From Nannobrachium achirus (taxonomy: Eukaryota > Chordata > Actinopteri > Myctophiformes > Myctophidae), in contig OY997651.1 in assembly GCA_963921795.1 (NCBI GenBank), positions 40,591,356 through 40,655,355 of the forward strand: a DNA stretch of 64,000 nt, in the 5' to 3' direction. The notes under the pieces were generated by a model that was not told the origin of the DNA, ran no database searches, and was given only the letters and a program-made list of their open reading frames with translations. Of the stretch, positions 29,533-53,100 are shown one piece after another. Both the position numbers and the translations under genes were made by a program. Positions within the stretch are counted from its first letter, which is position 1, and every line of letters begins with the position of its first letter.

Positions 29533-29850
29533 ACATCTGTATAGTTCTGTGACACTCATTGTTGTATTCAGTCTTCTGAATATAGAACACCTAGAAACCC
29601 CTTTCAGTTTTGTAATAGTGGGAACAGGCTGCATTTCCAAGAGATGCCGGAGGTGGTCTTCATCCACATGTAACCAAGGACGTCCAGGCCAGGTTCTCTG
29701 CTCCACAGTGACCACAGGCTCTTGATGGTCTTGTCTTTGTCCAAGCATGTTGATCAGATCGGTTAAGTGGTTTATAATGCCCTCTGGAATATTAATTTGC
29801 CTTGATAAGGCACTAATCAAAACCATGTCCTGACGACAGGTAAACTCTAA
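29533..29850 (-). pseudogene. Integrase-like transposon gene fragment
   Basis: The minus strand reads WPGRPWLHVDEDHLRHLLEM and later TITKLKGVSRCSIFRRLN. The GRP...HLLEM...GVSR..IFRRL pattern is that of the helix-turn-helix N-terminal part of multi-copy fish proteins that carry an integrase core. Only the N-terminal part is present and the frame closes soon after. Confidence 0.5.
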
Positions 29851-30330
29851 AAAGAAAATCAAGGCTCTCTATGAAGAACATGCAAGATGTGTGCCTGTAG
29901 CCTTTCTAGGAGTTCTCTGTGTTACAGCACCTACGGAAAAGACAATAAATTGCAGTTTATATGGTAATCTTGTATTCACAGTAATATAGGAAAACATGCT
30001 GAGAAATAATGAATAGGCTATGGTTATAAGATAGATATTTTTGGTAAGCCAATAGTGTCTGGTATAAGTTAACCACATTTATAATGCACTTATGAGGCAT
30101 TCTTATATTTGCAGAAATATATGGCTGATCTTCCATACAGCCTATTGCATGTATTCTATAGAATACATTGCTGAATTAAGAATGTTGCAGCTGAAACATA
30201 ACATGAAGTAAAGCAGCCATTATATAATAAATGTGATTCTAAATATGTTCCAAGGCACTATGGAATTTTGGGATTGCTAGTCCATTACTAGTCCGTACTT
30301 GCAACAGTTAAAGGGTCCATGAGCAAGACA

Positions 30331-31064
30331 TTAAAACAATGCCTACAGTATGAAGTTAATTTGGACTTTTCCAAGACTGTGCATGTACGTATATATCAAT
30401 GCACTGGTTATTTTAGTATACCTGTGTCATGGACCATATGGTGCTCCAGGTGTTGGAATCAGGGTCATATTTCTCTCCAGTATCCAGAACTGTGCCATGT
30501 TCGTCCCTGCTGGCCATCATAAACATATAGCCATCTGATTGAAGAAAACATTACAATAAATGAATGCCACTTTATATATTTAGAAAGCATTTTATGTAAA
30601 TAAATTGATTCATGATTTAATTTTATATAAATCATAGATGGATTCATGATTTATTAATTACATGTCAGGGGTTGACACTAAGGTCTCATGCTCACTTTTA
30701 AAACAATGCCTACAGTATGAAGTTAATTTGGACTTTTCCAAGACTGTGCATGTACGTATATATCAATGCACTGGTTATTTTAGTATACCTGTGTCATGGA
30801 CCATATGGTGCTCCAGGTGTTGGAATCAGGGTCATATTTCTCTCCAGTATCCAGAACTGTGCCATGTTCGTCCCTGCTGGCCATCATAAACATATAGCCA
30901 TCTGATTGAAGAAAACATTACAATAAATGAATGCCACTTTATATATTTAGAAAGCATTTTATGTAAATAAATTGATTCATGATTTAATTTTATATAAATC
31001 ATAGATGGATTCATGATTTATTAATTACATGTCAGGGGTTGACACTAAGGTCTCATGCTCACTT
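30331..31064. repeat. Direct tandem duplication of a 367 bp unit
   Basis: Copy 1 is 30331-30697 and copy 2 is 30698-31064. Reading line by line I found no difference between them. The unit has no gene. Confidence 0.9.
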
Positions 31065-33059
31065 GCCCGGGAATGTAATAGTCATTATAGTTCATTTTAA
31101 CACTTATTTTTTTGTACTTTCTGGGACTGCGTTTCATTTCTATTGTTTATTCTCTTATCAAATCATGGCTTCATATAGTTTTAACCTGCAGCAATCGCCC
31201 CATGGTTCACACGGCCATGCTCATTGGCTGAAGATCAATCCAGGACCGTCTGCTTGTTTCATAGAGTGGACAAATGTAGGGCACCGTCGCACATGGCTTA
31301 CGTTCCAGCGGAGGAGAGAACAGCCAAACAGTATGTGTGAGTTGAACGGGCAGTCGGGTCAACAACACACGAAAAAAGAAACAGCGCGGTAGCTCATCTC
31401 TTTCTCTCCTCCTCTCCTGTCCGTCTCTTTCTATCCCCTCCTAGAATCAATCAGAGGTTGTGGTCAATGTGACATTTGAGAGTGTGTGGGGTTTCTGATT
31501 CTCTCATATTTGTGTGGCACTCATTTTGAATATTGCCCACTGGGGCAGTTTCAAGCCTCACTGTATTAATAAAATGTAATTTTGTCCAGTCTGTATGTTA
31601 ATATAGATATAGCTTACACAATTGGGGTAGTTGTAAAGGTCATGTCTCACCTAGACAATGGATCTAATCTATTAGCTCAATGTTAAAAATCTCAGCACTT
31701 TAGCAGGAAACCTGGGTTAACTGGGTTCTTTAAGTCAACTAAGCCAGGCACATAACCTCCACTTACTGAAGGACAGGTGAAAGTGTGTTTGACTGAGATA
31801 CACATGCACACTTGGTTAAAACAGCTACTCACTTTTCTCCCCCTGCAATAACAATGCAGTAACCTCGTGTTTTAAACCAGGGAGCCGCTGTCTTTGGTAT
31901 ACCATCCAAGGCAGTTGGCCCATGGTAATCTCAGATCACCATCAAGGGCTCTCCCTCTGCCTGATGGTATCAAATGCACCACAATCCATGGTTAGTCACA
32001 CAATTGTCAAAGAGATTTAGGTATGCCATTGTCAAAGAAGCCTTGTTGGAGAGCAATGGTAAGGTGTAAAGTATTAACAAACAGCGTTGATTTAGTTGAC
32101 TAAAATAAAAAAATAAGCTATGAGGACAAAAACTAAGACTAAATAATTAGTAAGACGCCTCAGTGACATGCGACCTTGCCCTAATTCTGGCCAGTGATGT
32201 ACAGTATATCGGACCAGTTACCCATATACTGTATGGAGACCCCTGATACCCATATATGGAGATGCATGTACTGTACTGTATATGGAGATATGCTGTGAGA
32301 GCCCAAACATTCTTACTCAGTTATTCGTTTATGACATCTGACATTTTATGCCCATACATGGAGATCCCTGTCTGTAGAACCAGCCACACAGATGGGCCGT
32401 CTTGGCCATCTGTCTTGGCCATATATGGATTCTATTAGTGTGGTATGTGGCCGATGTGGCCTCCAATATATGGACAATCCCATATGATGTCCTGTTAGAT
32501 ATGGGCTTAATATTTATGACATCAGGGAACTCCATTATGGGCATAAAAGGGATTCTGTAAGTGTGACATTACAATGAAGCCAGAGCGTGATGTCAGAGTA
32601 GCAAACCCATTCTGTTCTGGGGTAAAAAGCTGAGTGTAATAACATTGCAATGCACTTGTTTAAAGTAATTACAAACCATTGAACTGGCGCAGGTAGCCGG
32701 CAACACAGCATCTGGTCTCTACATCTCTGCTCTGTGGCCACACAATGCGATCCAACAACATCTGTAGTAGACAAGTAAAAGTAAAACAGTCAATTAAGCA
32801 TATACTGCGAGTCACTAGATGAGTTGAGCAGTTGGAAAATAGTTTATTTAATTACCTGAGCTGTGCAACCCTCTTGGGAAACCGGGAAACAGCTGTGCCA
32901 CAACATCTGGTCTTCCTTGTAGGTGCGGTCTCCATCAGACCCTTGCGAAACTGTTTGCACTGGCGAATGGTCCGGGCCATGAGCTATAAACACATTTATG
33001 GTTAATACATTTAAGATAATGTACAGAAGAATTCAGAATGTCATGAGTGACTTATTATC

Positions 33060-33280
33060 AGTATCAGCCGGCAACACACAAGTTTGTCATAGTTAGTTAG
33101 ACCCCTGGGAGATGGTTTGCTGAGGTGGAGCTCCACACCTACCATCAGCTCCCAGTACTTGCCCCACCCAAGCCGTGCTACTCACACGCCGAGTTGGCGC
33201 TGCCCAATATCGAACTCATGACCTTGAGGTGCAAAGGAGAGAGCTCTACAGACTGAGCTACCAGTGGACACATGACGTTC
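33060..33280 (-). mobile_element. tRNA-derived SINE, right-arm copy
   Basis: Inverted copy of the 27170-27400 element. The box B text is shared; a few substitutions separate the copies. Confidence 0.58.
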
Positions 33281-33670
33281 ATAATAGCAATGATAATGTG
33301 ACAGAAGTAGAAATAGTATGAAAACCAGTAGCTATAGCAATGTTGTTTTTAACAGTCATTTCACAATTCACCTTATTCCTGGCCATGACAGTTAGGTAGG
33401 GGATTAGGAGTTGGGGAGGCTCATTTTTAATAAAGTTCAACTTTCACTCTGTACTTGGTCTGCTCTTTTCCCCCCTCTACAAAACCTCTTTGCTGAAAAT
33501 AGCTGATCTAAGATCTGCTATTTTTTTCAGGGTTCAAGTGGTTAATTTAAAAAGGAGAAAAAAGGTTTCTATCACACAAAGATTTGGAGGACCCCTGTAG
33601 TAACTCTGAGGACCCACTGTTGAAGAGCCTTGATGTAGCGACACATTTTACAGTTGCTAAAGATGTTTAC

Positions 33671-33846
33671 CTGGCCAGGTGAAATACATTGCTGGGTTGG
33701 TGCCCTCTGGGGTGCAGCGGCAGCAGGGGCCAGTGCTCTGTGGGAGGGTGTAGAGGTCCCTGCAGTAGTTGCAGGTGGTCCCTGGGCACCATTCTGTTCC
33801 AGTGTTGCCAATAATGGTATACAGTCCCATTAGGGTCTTTGATTTT
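33671..33846 (-). CDS. Cys-rich exon of G2E3-like copy 2
   Basis: 176 nt from acceptor TTTTCAG to donor GTAAAC. One open frame reads TEWCPGTTCNYCRDLYTLPQ and then GPCCRCTPEG, a spacing that could bind zinc. A second frame is also open, so the choice is an inference. Copy 1 lacks 22 bp between two GGGACC direct repeats within this motif. Confidence 0.4.
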
Positions 33847-35921
33847 CTGAAAAGCAAATTTAACAGTAGGCTAAATGATAGGTTTCATAGTCATAGTGTT
33901 TCATAGTGTTCAGAGCAACAGACACTGTACAATTTAGGCATTTAGCAGGTCTACACTATTCAGTGCAACAGTAAGAAGGTAAAGATGTACTGCACTACAC
34001 ATGAGACAGTGTAGTGCCTCAGTAATCTAAGATTTTACTGTAGGTAAACCTAGCGTCATGGAAGAAAATAAAACAATATTGTCCATTGAATTGATGAATG
34101 CATCAGTCACAGACTACAGATCAAAGTCTCTTCACCAAAAGGAGCAGATCTACAAGCCCACTTGTTGCGAGCTTGTAGATCTGCTATTTTTGGTCAATAT
34201 TCCCCCCAGAATAGGGATGCTGGGTTTCAAGTGGTTTAAAGTATGAAGTTAAACAGATATTTGTTGTGATATGTATTGATGAAGTGTAGTTATTTATATT
34301 GACCACAAGATGGCAATGATACCTCTTTGACACCTGATACCTGATATCTATAGTGACTCCTCCCCAAACATTTCCACTACCACTGCCAGTCTTGACATAA
34401 ATTAATTGAAAGAACCCAAAGTTTCTTTATTGATAGAAACATTACATTTCTATCAATCTGGTGGAAGAAATAGCTTACCCCATTGATTGATTGATTGAAG
34501 AATTTATTAGAAGTTTGCAATAGAAAAAAGTACAGTTTCATGACAGTACAAATCACTGGTACAAGGTCAACTAAAAGGAGATCCTAGAAAGCCGAGGCTT
34601 ATTTCCACAGGAACCACACTTTAAGTATCTCATATAACATCTCAAAGTGGAGTCCTTGAGGGGGTTCCAGGCTAAACATTACTCTCAAGTTTTCCTTGTG
34701 ACATACTGTCTTAAGAGGAAAATACCAGTATTTACTTTGATAATGTGATAAGGGGTGCCATTGATTAAAAAGATAATTATAGAAATAACCTGAGCCAATA
34801 AAAGTTTGAAACAATTTAATATCTTTATCTGTACCTAACCTCACAACACATCTGTCTTAACAACATGCAATTTGCAATACAGTTCATCGTTTGCATAAGA
34901 CTGCATGATGTAAACACAAATAGCTTATCAAAGAGCTAATTATAGTTGTATATATATATATAGGCCTATACATTTGAAATAGGTAGAAGCTAGGTTTATC
35001 CTGTCCGTGCCCCATATTATGAGTTTGCTAATTAGTGTGGTATGTCCAAAATACAGCTCCTGTAGGATTTTTGTGCCAAAATTGATTTTTCTGCAGATTT
35101 TGGTTCTATAGGGTCCAAACTATCCGAAAATGACGGGGGTCAAATTTTCCGACCCCTCCCTCATTTCCTGGGGGCGGGTCACTTCAGTTTTGGCCCTATT
35201 CGGCTATGTATTCCCAATTTCCCATAGTATTTTTTGCTAAAATTGATTTGTTTGCTGTTTTGGCTTCTATAGGGACCAAACTATCAGAAAATTACGGGGG
35301 TCACATTTTCAGACCCCTCCCTCATTTCCTGGGGGCGGGTCACTTCAGTTTTGGCCCTATTCGGCTATGTATTCCCAATTTCCCATAGTATTTTTTGCTA
35401 AAATTGATTTGTTTGCTGTTTTGGCTTCTATAGGGACCAAACTATCAGAAAATTACGGGGGTCACATTTTCAGACCCCTCCCTCATTTCCTGGGGCCGGG
35501 TCACTTCAGTTTTGGCCCTATTCAGCTATGCATTCCCAATTTCCCATAGGATTTTTTTGCAAAAATTGTTTTGTTTGCTGTTTTGGCTTCCATAGGGAAC
35601 AAACTATCAGAAAATAACGGGGTTGAAATTTTCAGACCCCGCCCTCATTTCCTGGGGGCGGGTCACAGTTTTGGCCCTATTCAGCTATGCATTCCAATTT
35701 CCCATAGGATTTTTTTTTTTTTGCTAAAATTGTTTTGTTTGCTGTTTAGGCTTCTATGGGGACCAAACTATCAGAAAATGACAGGGTTCAAATTTTCATA
35801 CCCCTCCCCCATTTCCTGAGGCGGGGAGGGGGGGTTTCAGTTTTGGCCCTATTCGGCTCTATATTCCCATAGATTTTTTGAGCGGTGGTCACAACGCTCC
35901 TATACGTGGCCGTGTGTGTGG

Positions 35922-35955
<34 letters not shown>

Positions 35956-36050
35956 ATGTATGTATGTCTCCGTGTCCGTAGCCTGGCCCTGCAGTAACCT
36001 TTTCTGACCACACATGTTAAGGGAGGGGCGCTGTTGCGCACACGCGCGCA

Positions 36051-36185
<135 letters not shown>

Positions 36186-36309
36186 CCGCTCAGTTCACAC
36201 GAGTGTGATTTTTTTCCTCTTTTCTGTTTTGGCTTCTTTAGGGACCAAACTGTCCGAAAATGAGGGGGTTCACATTTTGCATGCAATTGAAGATGCCAGG
36301 GCAGAGCCC

Positions 36310-36960
36310 CTGTAGGAAGATCTGTGTCCCATAGCATGATCTGACAGAGGACGATTATTCTATCAAAGTTCTTATTGTTGATGCCATGGGTTTGCTTCAG
36401 AACATGAAAAAGACAAAAAGCTGTCAGATCTTCAGGATGCATTCAACAAACGCATCATAACGATGATGGCTGGCTATGTTGAGGGTCAAGTTGTCTTTGA
36501 TAGGTAATATTAGGTATATGGATCAGTCGAAAAACACAAAGTCTTCATCCAGAGATGAAGCTCACTATGTCCATCAAGGAACTCCTGACTGTGTGATCAA
36601 CCAAGGAGAAGTTGACATGTGTTAGGCCAGGGACTGCTTGAGTATTTCTCAAGGGACAGTTCTTTCAAGCTCGTTGTCATATATGATACCTTCATCAAGG
36701 GACATGATTTTGAGGAGGTGCACACATTGAAGAGGCTGCTGACACCAATCTCCAATTGCCCTGAGCCCTGAGCTTCCACCAATTGAAGAGAATTGGTGGA
36801 ATTCAGAGAGTGGAGGGTATGTTCCAGTCAGGTGTCTTGCCCTCCCTGCTCCAAAGGCAATACTTGAGCTCATCACATGTAATGTGGGTGCAAAGCAGGT
36901 TGCAAGGGACAGTCAGTCTCTGCAAGTGCTATGGCACTGGACTGGAGACTTTGCCAACAG
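36310..36960 (+). pseudogene. Decayed multi-copy teleost ORF fragment
   Basis: Pieces in several frames: KLSDLQDAFNKRI, MMAGYVEGQVVFDRY, SFKLVVIYDTFIKGHDFEEV and APKAILELITCNVGAK. These resemble a repeated uncharacterised fish protein I recognise only by its wording. Stops and frameshifts abound. It may be a passenger or the relic of the element's own gene. Confidence 0.5.
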
Positions 36961-36965
36961 TATAA

Positions 36966-37146
36966 AGGCCCATTCTCACTGGGCCAGATTAACAGATAAA
37001 TAAATATCTTTCTCCATTCAAGTGGATGGTAAGACAGATAAAAAAATATCTGTGACAGATATTTTCTTTTATCTGTATCTTACCATCCACTTGAACGGAG
37101 AAATATATTTTTGTATCTGTTTATCTGGCCCAGTGGGAATGAGCCT
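36966..37146. mobile_element. Small palindromic MITE nested in the foldback element
   Basis: AGGCCCATTCTCACTGGGCC at one end is mirrored by GGCCCAGTGGGAATGAGCCT at the other; the interior has TATCTGT/ACAGATA inverted blocks. A relative with CCCGGTGGGAATGACGC lies near 42350-42375. Confidence 0.75.
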
Positions 37147-39473
37147 TAAGGGAGGACATAGATAACAGTGATCATGAATAGATCCTGTATTTGACTAGAA
37201 TAATAACAGGTCAGAAGTATAAATGCTACCCCATCCTCCTCACTTGAACTGTTCCTACCTAAACTATTGAATATCCTCAGAATATACTGTGAAGTTGTGT
37301 ATAAAGTACTGTAAAGTACTCCCCCCAGGATATGAGGGAGGGGTCTGAAAATTGGAACCCTGTCATTTTGTGATAGTTTGGTCCCTATAGAAGCCAAAAC
37401 GGCAAAGAAATCAATTTTAGCAAAACACTGGGAATACATATAGGTGAATAGGGCCAAAACTGAAGTGACCCCCCCCCCCCCCCCCCTAGGAAATGAGGGA
37501 GGGGTCTGAAAATGTCTACCCCGTCATTTTCTGATAGTTTGGTCCCTATAGAAGCCAAAACAACAAAAGATAAAATATGTTTTAGCAAAACAATCCTATG
37601 GGAGATTGGGAAAACATAGCCGAATAGGGCCAAAACTGAAGTGACCCGCCCCCAGGAAATGAGGGAGGGGTCTGAAAATTTGACCCCCATTATTTTCTGA
37701 TAGTTTGGTCCCTATAGAAGCCAAAACAGCAAACAAATCATTTTTTTGCAGAAAACTCCTCTGGGAAATTGGGAAAACATAGCTGAATAGGGCCAAAACT
37801 GAAGTGACCCTCCTCCAGGAAATGAGGGAGGGGTCTGAAAATTTGACCCCCGTCATTTTCTGATAGTTTGGTCCCTATAGAAGCCAAAACAGCAAAAAAA
37901 GCCATTTGGGCAAAAAAATCCTATGGGAAATTGGGAAAACAAGGCCGAAAAGGGCCAAAACTGAAGTGACCCGCCCCCAGGAAATGAGGGAGGGGTCTGA
38001 AAATTTGACCCCCGTCATTTTCTGATAGTTTGGTCCCTATAGAAGCCAAAACAGCAAAAAAATCAATTTTGGCAAAAAAATCCTACAGGAATACATAGCA
38101 TACCGCACTAAATATTAAAAGTAATTAAAAACAGACAAATTATCAGTCATCTATGCTATTATAGCCTATATCAGTTTTCAGAACAGAACTTGGCTTGCAT
38201 CAAGATGCTTAAAAAAATAGGATCTAAAATGTAATCATAGACGTGACTACTGTATTCGTTTATGCAACAGCTGACCAGTTAAAACCAGTGGTATAAAGTA
38301 GCTAAGTACATTTACTTTAGTATTGTACTTAAGTACAATTTGGAGACATTAATTGTACTTTAATGAGTGTTTAAGTAACTTTACTTCTACTCCCCAACAT
38401 CTCATGAGGCAAACATTGTACTTCTACAACATACTAGTTACTTTGATTGCAAAAAATAGATTACCCCCACTACATTTCGGTACCGTGACGCATTGTGAGC
38501 TTGTAGATCGGCTATTTTTCAATGATTTCTTTTATACATTTGGAAACTTGATATGTACTTTTAATTGAGTACATTTTTAATCCCGAACGTTTACTTGTAC
38601 AGTAACAGAGCATGTCTAAATAGCAGTATATACTTTTACTTGAGTAAAACAGCTGAGTACTTTTCCCCACCAACATGAAAATAAAATAATTAGATCTTAT
38701 AAAAGTCCTGGGGTTTTGACATTAGGTCAGTTATACTCTACTCTACCAGAACGTTTGTCCTAGAAGAGCTTATTTCAAACATTAATTGCACATTAATGCA
38801 TTCTATTTTAGTAAACAAACCTCCACGTCGGCCATTATCCCTCCTGCAGGCAGCTCCGGTGTTGTGTCCTCTTCACCGATGGGACTATGGGCTAAAAGCC
38901 CCTCCTAGTCTCCGCCCCCCATTACCTGATTGGTCAATACACAAGCCTATGAAACAGTGCCATAATTCTGTGTTTTGTGTCTCCACAGCTATTGGTCCAC
39001 ACAAATGCAAAAAGTTTTGTGTCTCCACAGAAAAAGATTTGTGTCTCCACAGCTCTGTTGATCCGTGTTTTGTAAATCCACACAAGTCTGTTGAGCTGTG
39101 TCTTTCAGATCCACAGGTCTGTATCTGTAATTCACAACTTGTATTTTAAATCCACAAAAAGATTTGCAACTTGTGTTTTTATTTTGTGATCCACAGAAAA
39201 GATTTGCAACTTGTTTTTATTTTGTGATCCACAGCTTAAGATTTGTAGAAATATGAGATTTGTAAAATACTGTGAATTGTAAAAAATATGTGTGAATTTT
39301 ATTTTACGGTGCACAAAACATGCACACACGTGTGATTTTTTTTTTAATACGTGTGAATATTTTTAAAACACGTGTGAGTATTTATTTTGCGGTGCACAAA
39401 ACATGCACACGCGTGTGAATATCTTTAAAACACGCACAAGGTATATTGGCACTAAATTCGCTCCATACAGGGG

Positions 39474-42400
39474 TGCCTCAGAATAATCTGATCATATTTG
39501 GAATTCATCAATATCACTTCACTATGCTTAGTAAAACAGACCTGATTTGCACTGTACTTGAGATGAGTTATTTTTCCATCTAAAGCCAACTCACCAAAAA
39601 TAGTTTTCAAAAAGTTTTGAAAGCCCCTGCTCTACAGTCTATGGACCAAACTTGTGTGTTGTCACAATATTCTTCTGTTGGTCACTGTGACTGTGACTGT
39701 AAATGCCCAGGGAAAGCAGACTATTTCCCTGCAAAGCAAAGCAACGTTGTAGACACGGGAAGTGTGTAGGCCTAGACAAGACAATGAAAACCAAAGGGAA
39801 GTGAAAGCATTGGTTGAGCCACCAGGGTTTTGCTTTTCTTTTGTTTTTCAGGATGAATATTCCTTGAGTTTAAGTTGGTGAATGTCTTTGACCTGTGGTT
39901 CTTATGCATTTAAACTGGTTGTTTTAAATGCTTAACCACTTTCAACTGGTGGTGTGCCTGTTTTGGGCAAAATACGTGACTTTTTCAAAAACTTCAAATA
40001 CAAAAATAACAGATCTAAGCTTCCTACAGAGCACATGGCGTTGACTGTCTAGTTTTTGCTGTGCGACACCGTTGCTAAGGATCAGGCTGTGTCGTTAAGC
40101 GAAGGAGCATTGTACTACCCTGTCAAACATGCTGTTTACTATCTTGGTAAGACTGCCCCTGCACAGCGACTTCTGACTATTTTTAGGAAAAAAAGAAGTG
40201 ATACTGGGAGTGGGACCTACTAGTTTTGCTGAATGTAATGTTTCTGGTCAATGAGTCAGAGTATAGCTTCAACAAAGATGGGAGGGAGAACTAGCAAACA
40301 TACAAGTTTCTGCACACTGATGAAAGGTTTCTTTCCCCGGCACTTCAAATTGACCACTCATTAGAAATACAGACAAACCGGCAAAGGTTCAATTTTAAAT
40401 GAGACACCCATCGTTTTAAAACATTGTTTTGAACTGAAAAACAAGATCTTTGCAATCATACAGAAAGTTGTACAGTACATATGAAAAGAAGCATGCTATA
40501 CTCTGTTAAAGCAAAGGGCTGGGTGCTGAGTCTTATACAAAATAAACAGAGTCCAGGACAGCACTCTCTTTGATTTTGTAGTTTGGCGACATCATGTGGT
40601 GACTAGAGGCACATCAAGTCCCTTTTTATGTTTAAAATATTTTTATTTGTGAAAGGATGTTGCAGCAATATCCCAGAGAGAAGCTTAGTTGACTTTTCAA
40701 AAATATAAGCTGATATTTTGACTTGAGGTCTTCCTCAGGGCATGATGATTGATTTATTAACACACAACAATATGCTACAGTATAGTCTACATTGTAGAAG
40801 CATATGTCCATATCTGGGCATGCCTGACACTGAACTCTGAATACATGGGCATAAAAGGGACACAGATGGACGGGCACAACGAACATACTCAACCATACAG
40901 ATTGGTTGGTCAAAAGGTTTTATTCACCAAAAATATGGATTTCAGCTTTACTCAAGTCCATAACAATGTACTGTACAGTAAGAATGCTAAAGCTGTTCAT
41001 TCACGTCTAAATAACTTGCATTGTAAGAAGTTATTATTCAAATTGAAACTGAAAGGTGACAAAGGAAGTATACTGTAAATCTAGCATACTGCAAAGGAAT
41101 GCTAGATGGAATAGCATGGAATATCAAATGTAGATTATTATAATAATGTATGTACAACTATATACAAAGAGAAATAATGCAGGCTAACCTTTTTTATAGA
41201 ATCCTTGGATCTTTGTCTTTCGTTCTTTCATGTAATAACCCAGTAATGATACAGAATCAGAGGATAGGGGTTAATGAGTTAGCCTGCAGGCTGCACCACA
41301 ATATTATTAATTCACCCATCACTAGTCAGCTCCACATTCAGTACTAATACAATCATTACCCTAATTTACCTTAAAATAGAGAATACATTCTATATAGGCC
41401 AACAACTAAAGCAAAAACGATTCAGAGGTAAAACTATACAGCTATAATACAATAAAATACAATATTATCTACAGCATCACTCACTGGTTTCTCCAAATAA
41501 AAAGCCCTTACAAATGAATCCATATCCAAGCTACTTGTTATTGATTTCTCATCGACCGGTACCACCAAATCCCAAGAATGTATATAACATTGCACTGCAA
41601 TAAATATTTCAGTATAAAATATTGCTGTCTATCTGCTCAAAAATCAAGAGTTATGTGTGACCATGTTTCTTCTGGTAGATTGAGTGTGGACAACTTGTCA
41701 TTGTGCTTAAAAAGAGCACAAAAAGATAATTTCTGGTTCTACTGTGAACCAGCTCGCGTTCACGAGCTGCTGCTGCTGCTGCTGCTCTCACAGCTCCACC
41801 TCCCTCCCCCACAGCCTGTTACCTGTTGAGGCAGACAAGAGGCTACACCATACATCACTCTGCAGACTTTGTCGACATAGTTACATCTTTTTTCTTTGGC
41901 TAAGAGCATTTTTGTGTTTTATTGTTCGTCGCGCGTCGGGGAGTCACACGATACAAAACGGGATTTCCCAGTGTTCTCTCCTGGGCTGCGAGTTGAGAGT
42001 TGAGCTTGAAGTAAACAAACATGGCGGCGACCAGGAGCTGATGTAGCTCGGATATGCTAACTACAGTATGAGGGACTGAGACCGAGCGAGAAAAGTGAAT
42101 TTTGAGCGAGAATAATAACCGGATTACGGTACGACCCTAAAGGTGCCGTTTTGGAGCCGTGGGGTGCAGGGGAGAAAATCGATAAATGAACAAAATGCTG
42201 CTTTGGGTAAAACAACACACGGATCAGCCCAGAGCCTTCCTGGATCATCATTTCAAAGGTAGGAAAGTCGTTTTTGACCGAAACTCCCCTTTAAGTTGAG
42301 AATGATTTTTAAAACGATATTTTTATTTTTATTTTTATCTTTATCTTTATCGTGCCCGGTGGGAATGACGCTTAAGACTGTTAAATGAGTTCAAATGGGA

Positions 42401-42500
42401 TTCAATTTGTGTGTCAGTCTGACTCATAATATATCAGAGTGGATATAATTACAACTCTGCTTCTTCCATGTTGTCTTCTCTTCATGACGTTTTCCTGACA
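39474..42500. other. Region downstream of gene B without recognisable genes
   Basis: No credible coding frame. A (CTG)n run at 41766-41787, a GC-richer stretch at 41930-42260 with ACATGGCGGCGACC that could be a start region or part of a repeat, and a CTCCCCTTTAAG end typical of fish repeats at about 42285. Confidence 0.4.
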
Positions 42501-42503
42501 TCT

Positions 42504-52191
<9,688 letters not shown>

Positions 52192-52739
52192 CCTTTCCTG
52201 AGATGAATGACTCTGAACAACCTTTTCTACTTCCTATGCATGAGCTATAAGTACTGCTGTGTGTGTCTGTCTGTCTGTGTGTGTGTGTGTGTGGGGGGGG
52301 GGGGAGAGAAGAGAACGATGTCTCATAATAAGTAAACGATCACTAGATTTATGAGAAATAGCAAGGACACGTGTGGTTGGATGTGCATCCTGTTGTGGTT
52401 TGCTCATTTCTTCTCTGCTATAGCCACGATGTCCTGTCTAGTCAACACTAAGTCAAAACAAAAGAGAAATCCAAAATACATTAACAAGCTTTCTATCTGA
52501 GTTAACGTTTAAAGGGTATACCTTCGACAGACTCAACACAAAGATTGCTGTCAAAACCCTGCAATCATCAGACGACCATGTACTCACCCTGTCCACCCCT
52601 GAGGTTAGGTCCTCTCAGTGATACACAAAGTAGCGGCTCCAAGCACATACCAGCACGGGTGATCAGAGCATGTTGTGCTGACCTGTACTAGCATTTTGCT
52701 GGACCCTATAGCTACAGTGCCGACATGCATAAAAATAAA

Positions 52740-53100
52740 AACTACCACCATTATCCCTGTGTCCAAACAATCATTATAAATTAGTAAAGTTTCTGAATGA
52801 TTACAGTCCCATTGCTCTCACTCCTATCTTAGTGAGGTGCTTGGAGAGACTTGTGCTGAACCACATCATGGCCACCATCCCCTCATTACTCGACCAACAC
52901 CAGCAATTGTATTGTTCCAACAACCAAGATTGCCATCCCCACTGCATTTCATCTCGCCCTCGCTCTGCTCACCTGATCGAGAAGGACAAGAATCTTGTTT
53001 GAATATTATTCATATTCATTGATTGCAGTTCCGCATTCAACACTATCCTACCTCTAAGCTTGTCACAAAACTACACCATCTTGGCCTGGTGGTAGGTCGG
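52740..53100 (+). pseudogene. LINE reverse-transcriptase fragment
   Basis: Frames read TTIIPVSKQ, then LNDYSPIALTPILVRCLERL, HIMATIPSLLDQHQQ and, after a stop, FIDCSSAFNTILP. NDYxPIALT and the D-x-SSAFNTI block (motif A with its Asp) are characteristic of non-LTR retrotransposon reverse transcriptases of the CR1/L2/Rex1 sort. Truncated and frameshifted. Confidence 0.75.

Larger units (their letters stand above)
28105..32842. other. Loop between inverted arms, mostly without genes
   Basis: Apart from the HECT and integrase fragments, the SINE-like bit near 31655-31735 and the 367 bp duplication, I see no gene. At 32215-32530 there are diverged CATATATGGAGAT-type units related to the satellite at 54455-56210. 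Confidence 0.5.

Noticed and set aside
41930-42260. Start of a housekeeping gene around ACATGGCGGCGACC
   Set aside because: The frame ends at once and no downstream exons are seen; the text around it looks like a repeat end.
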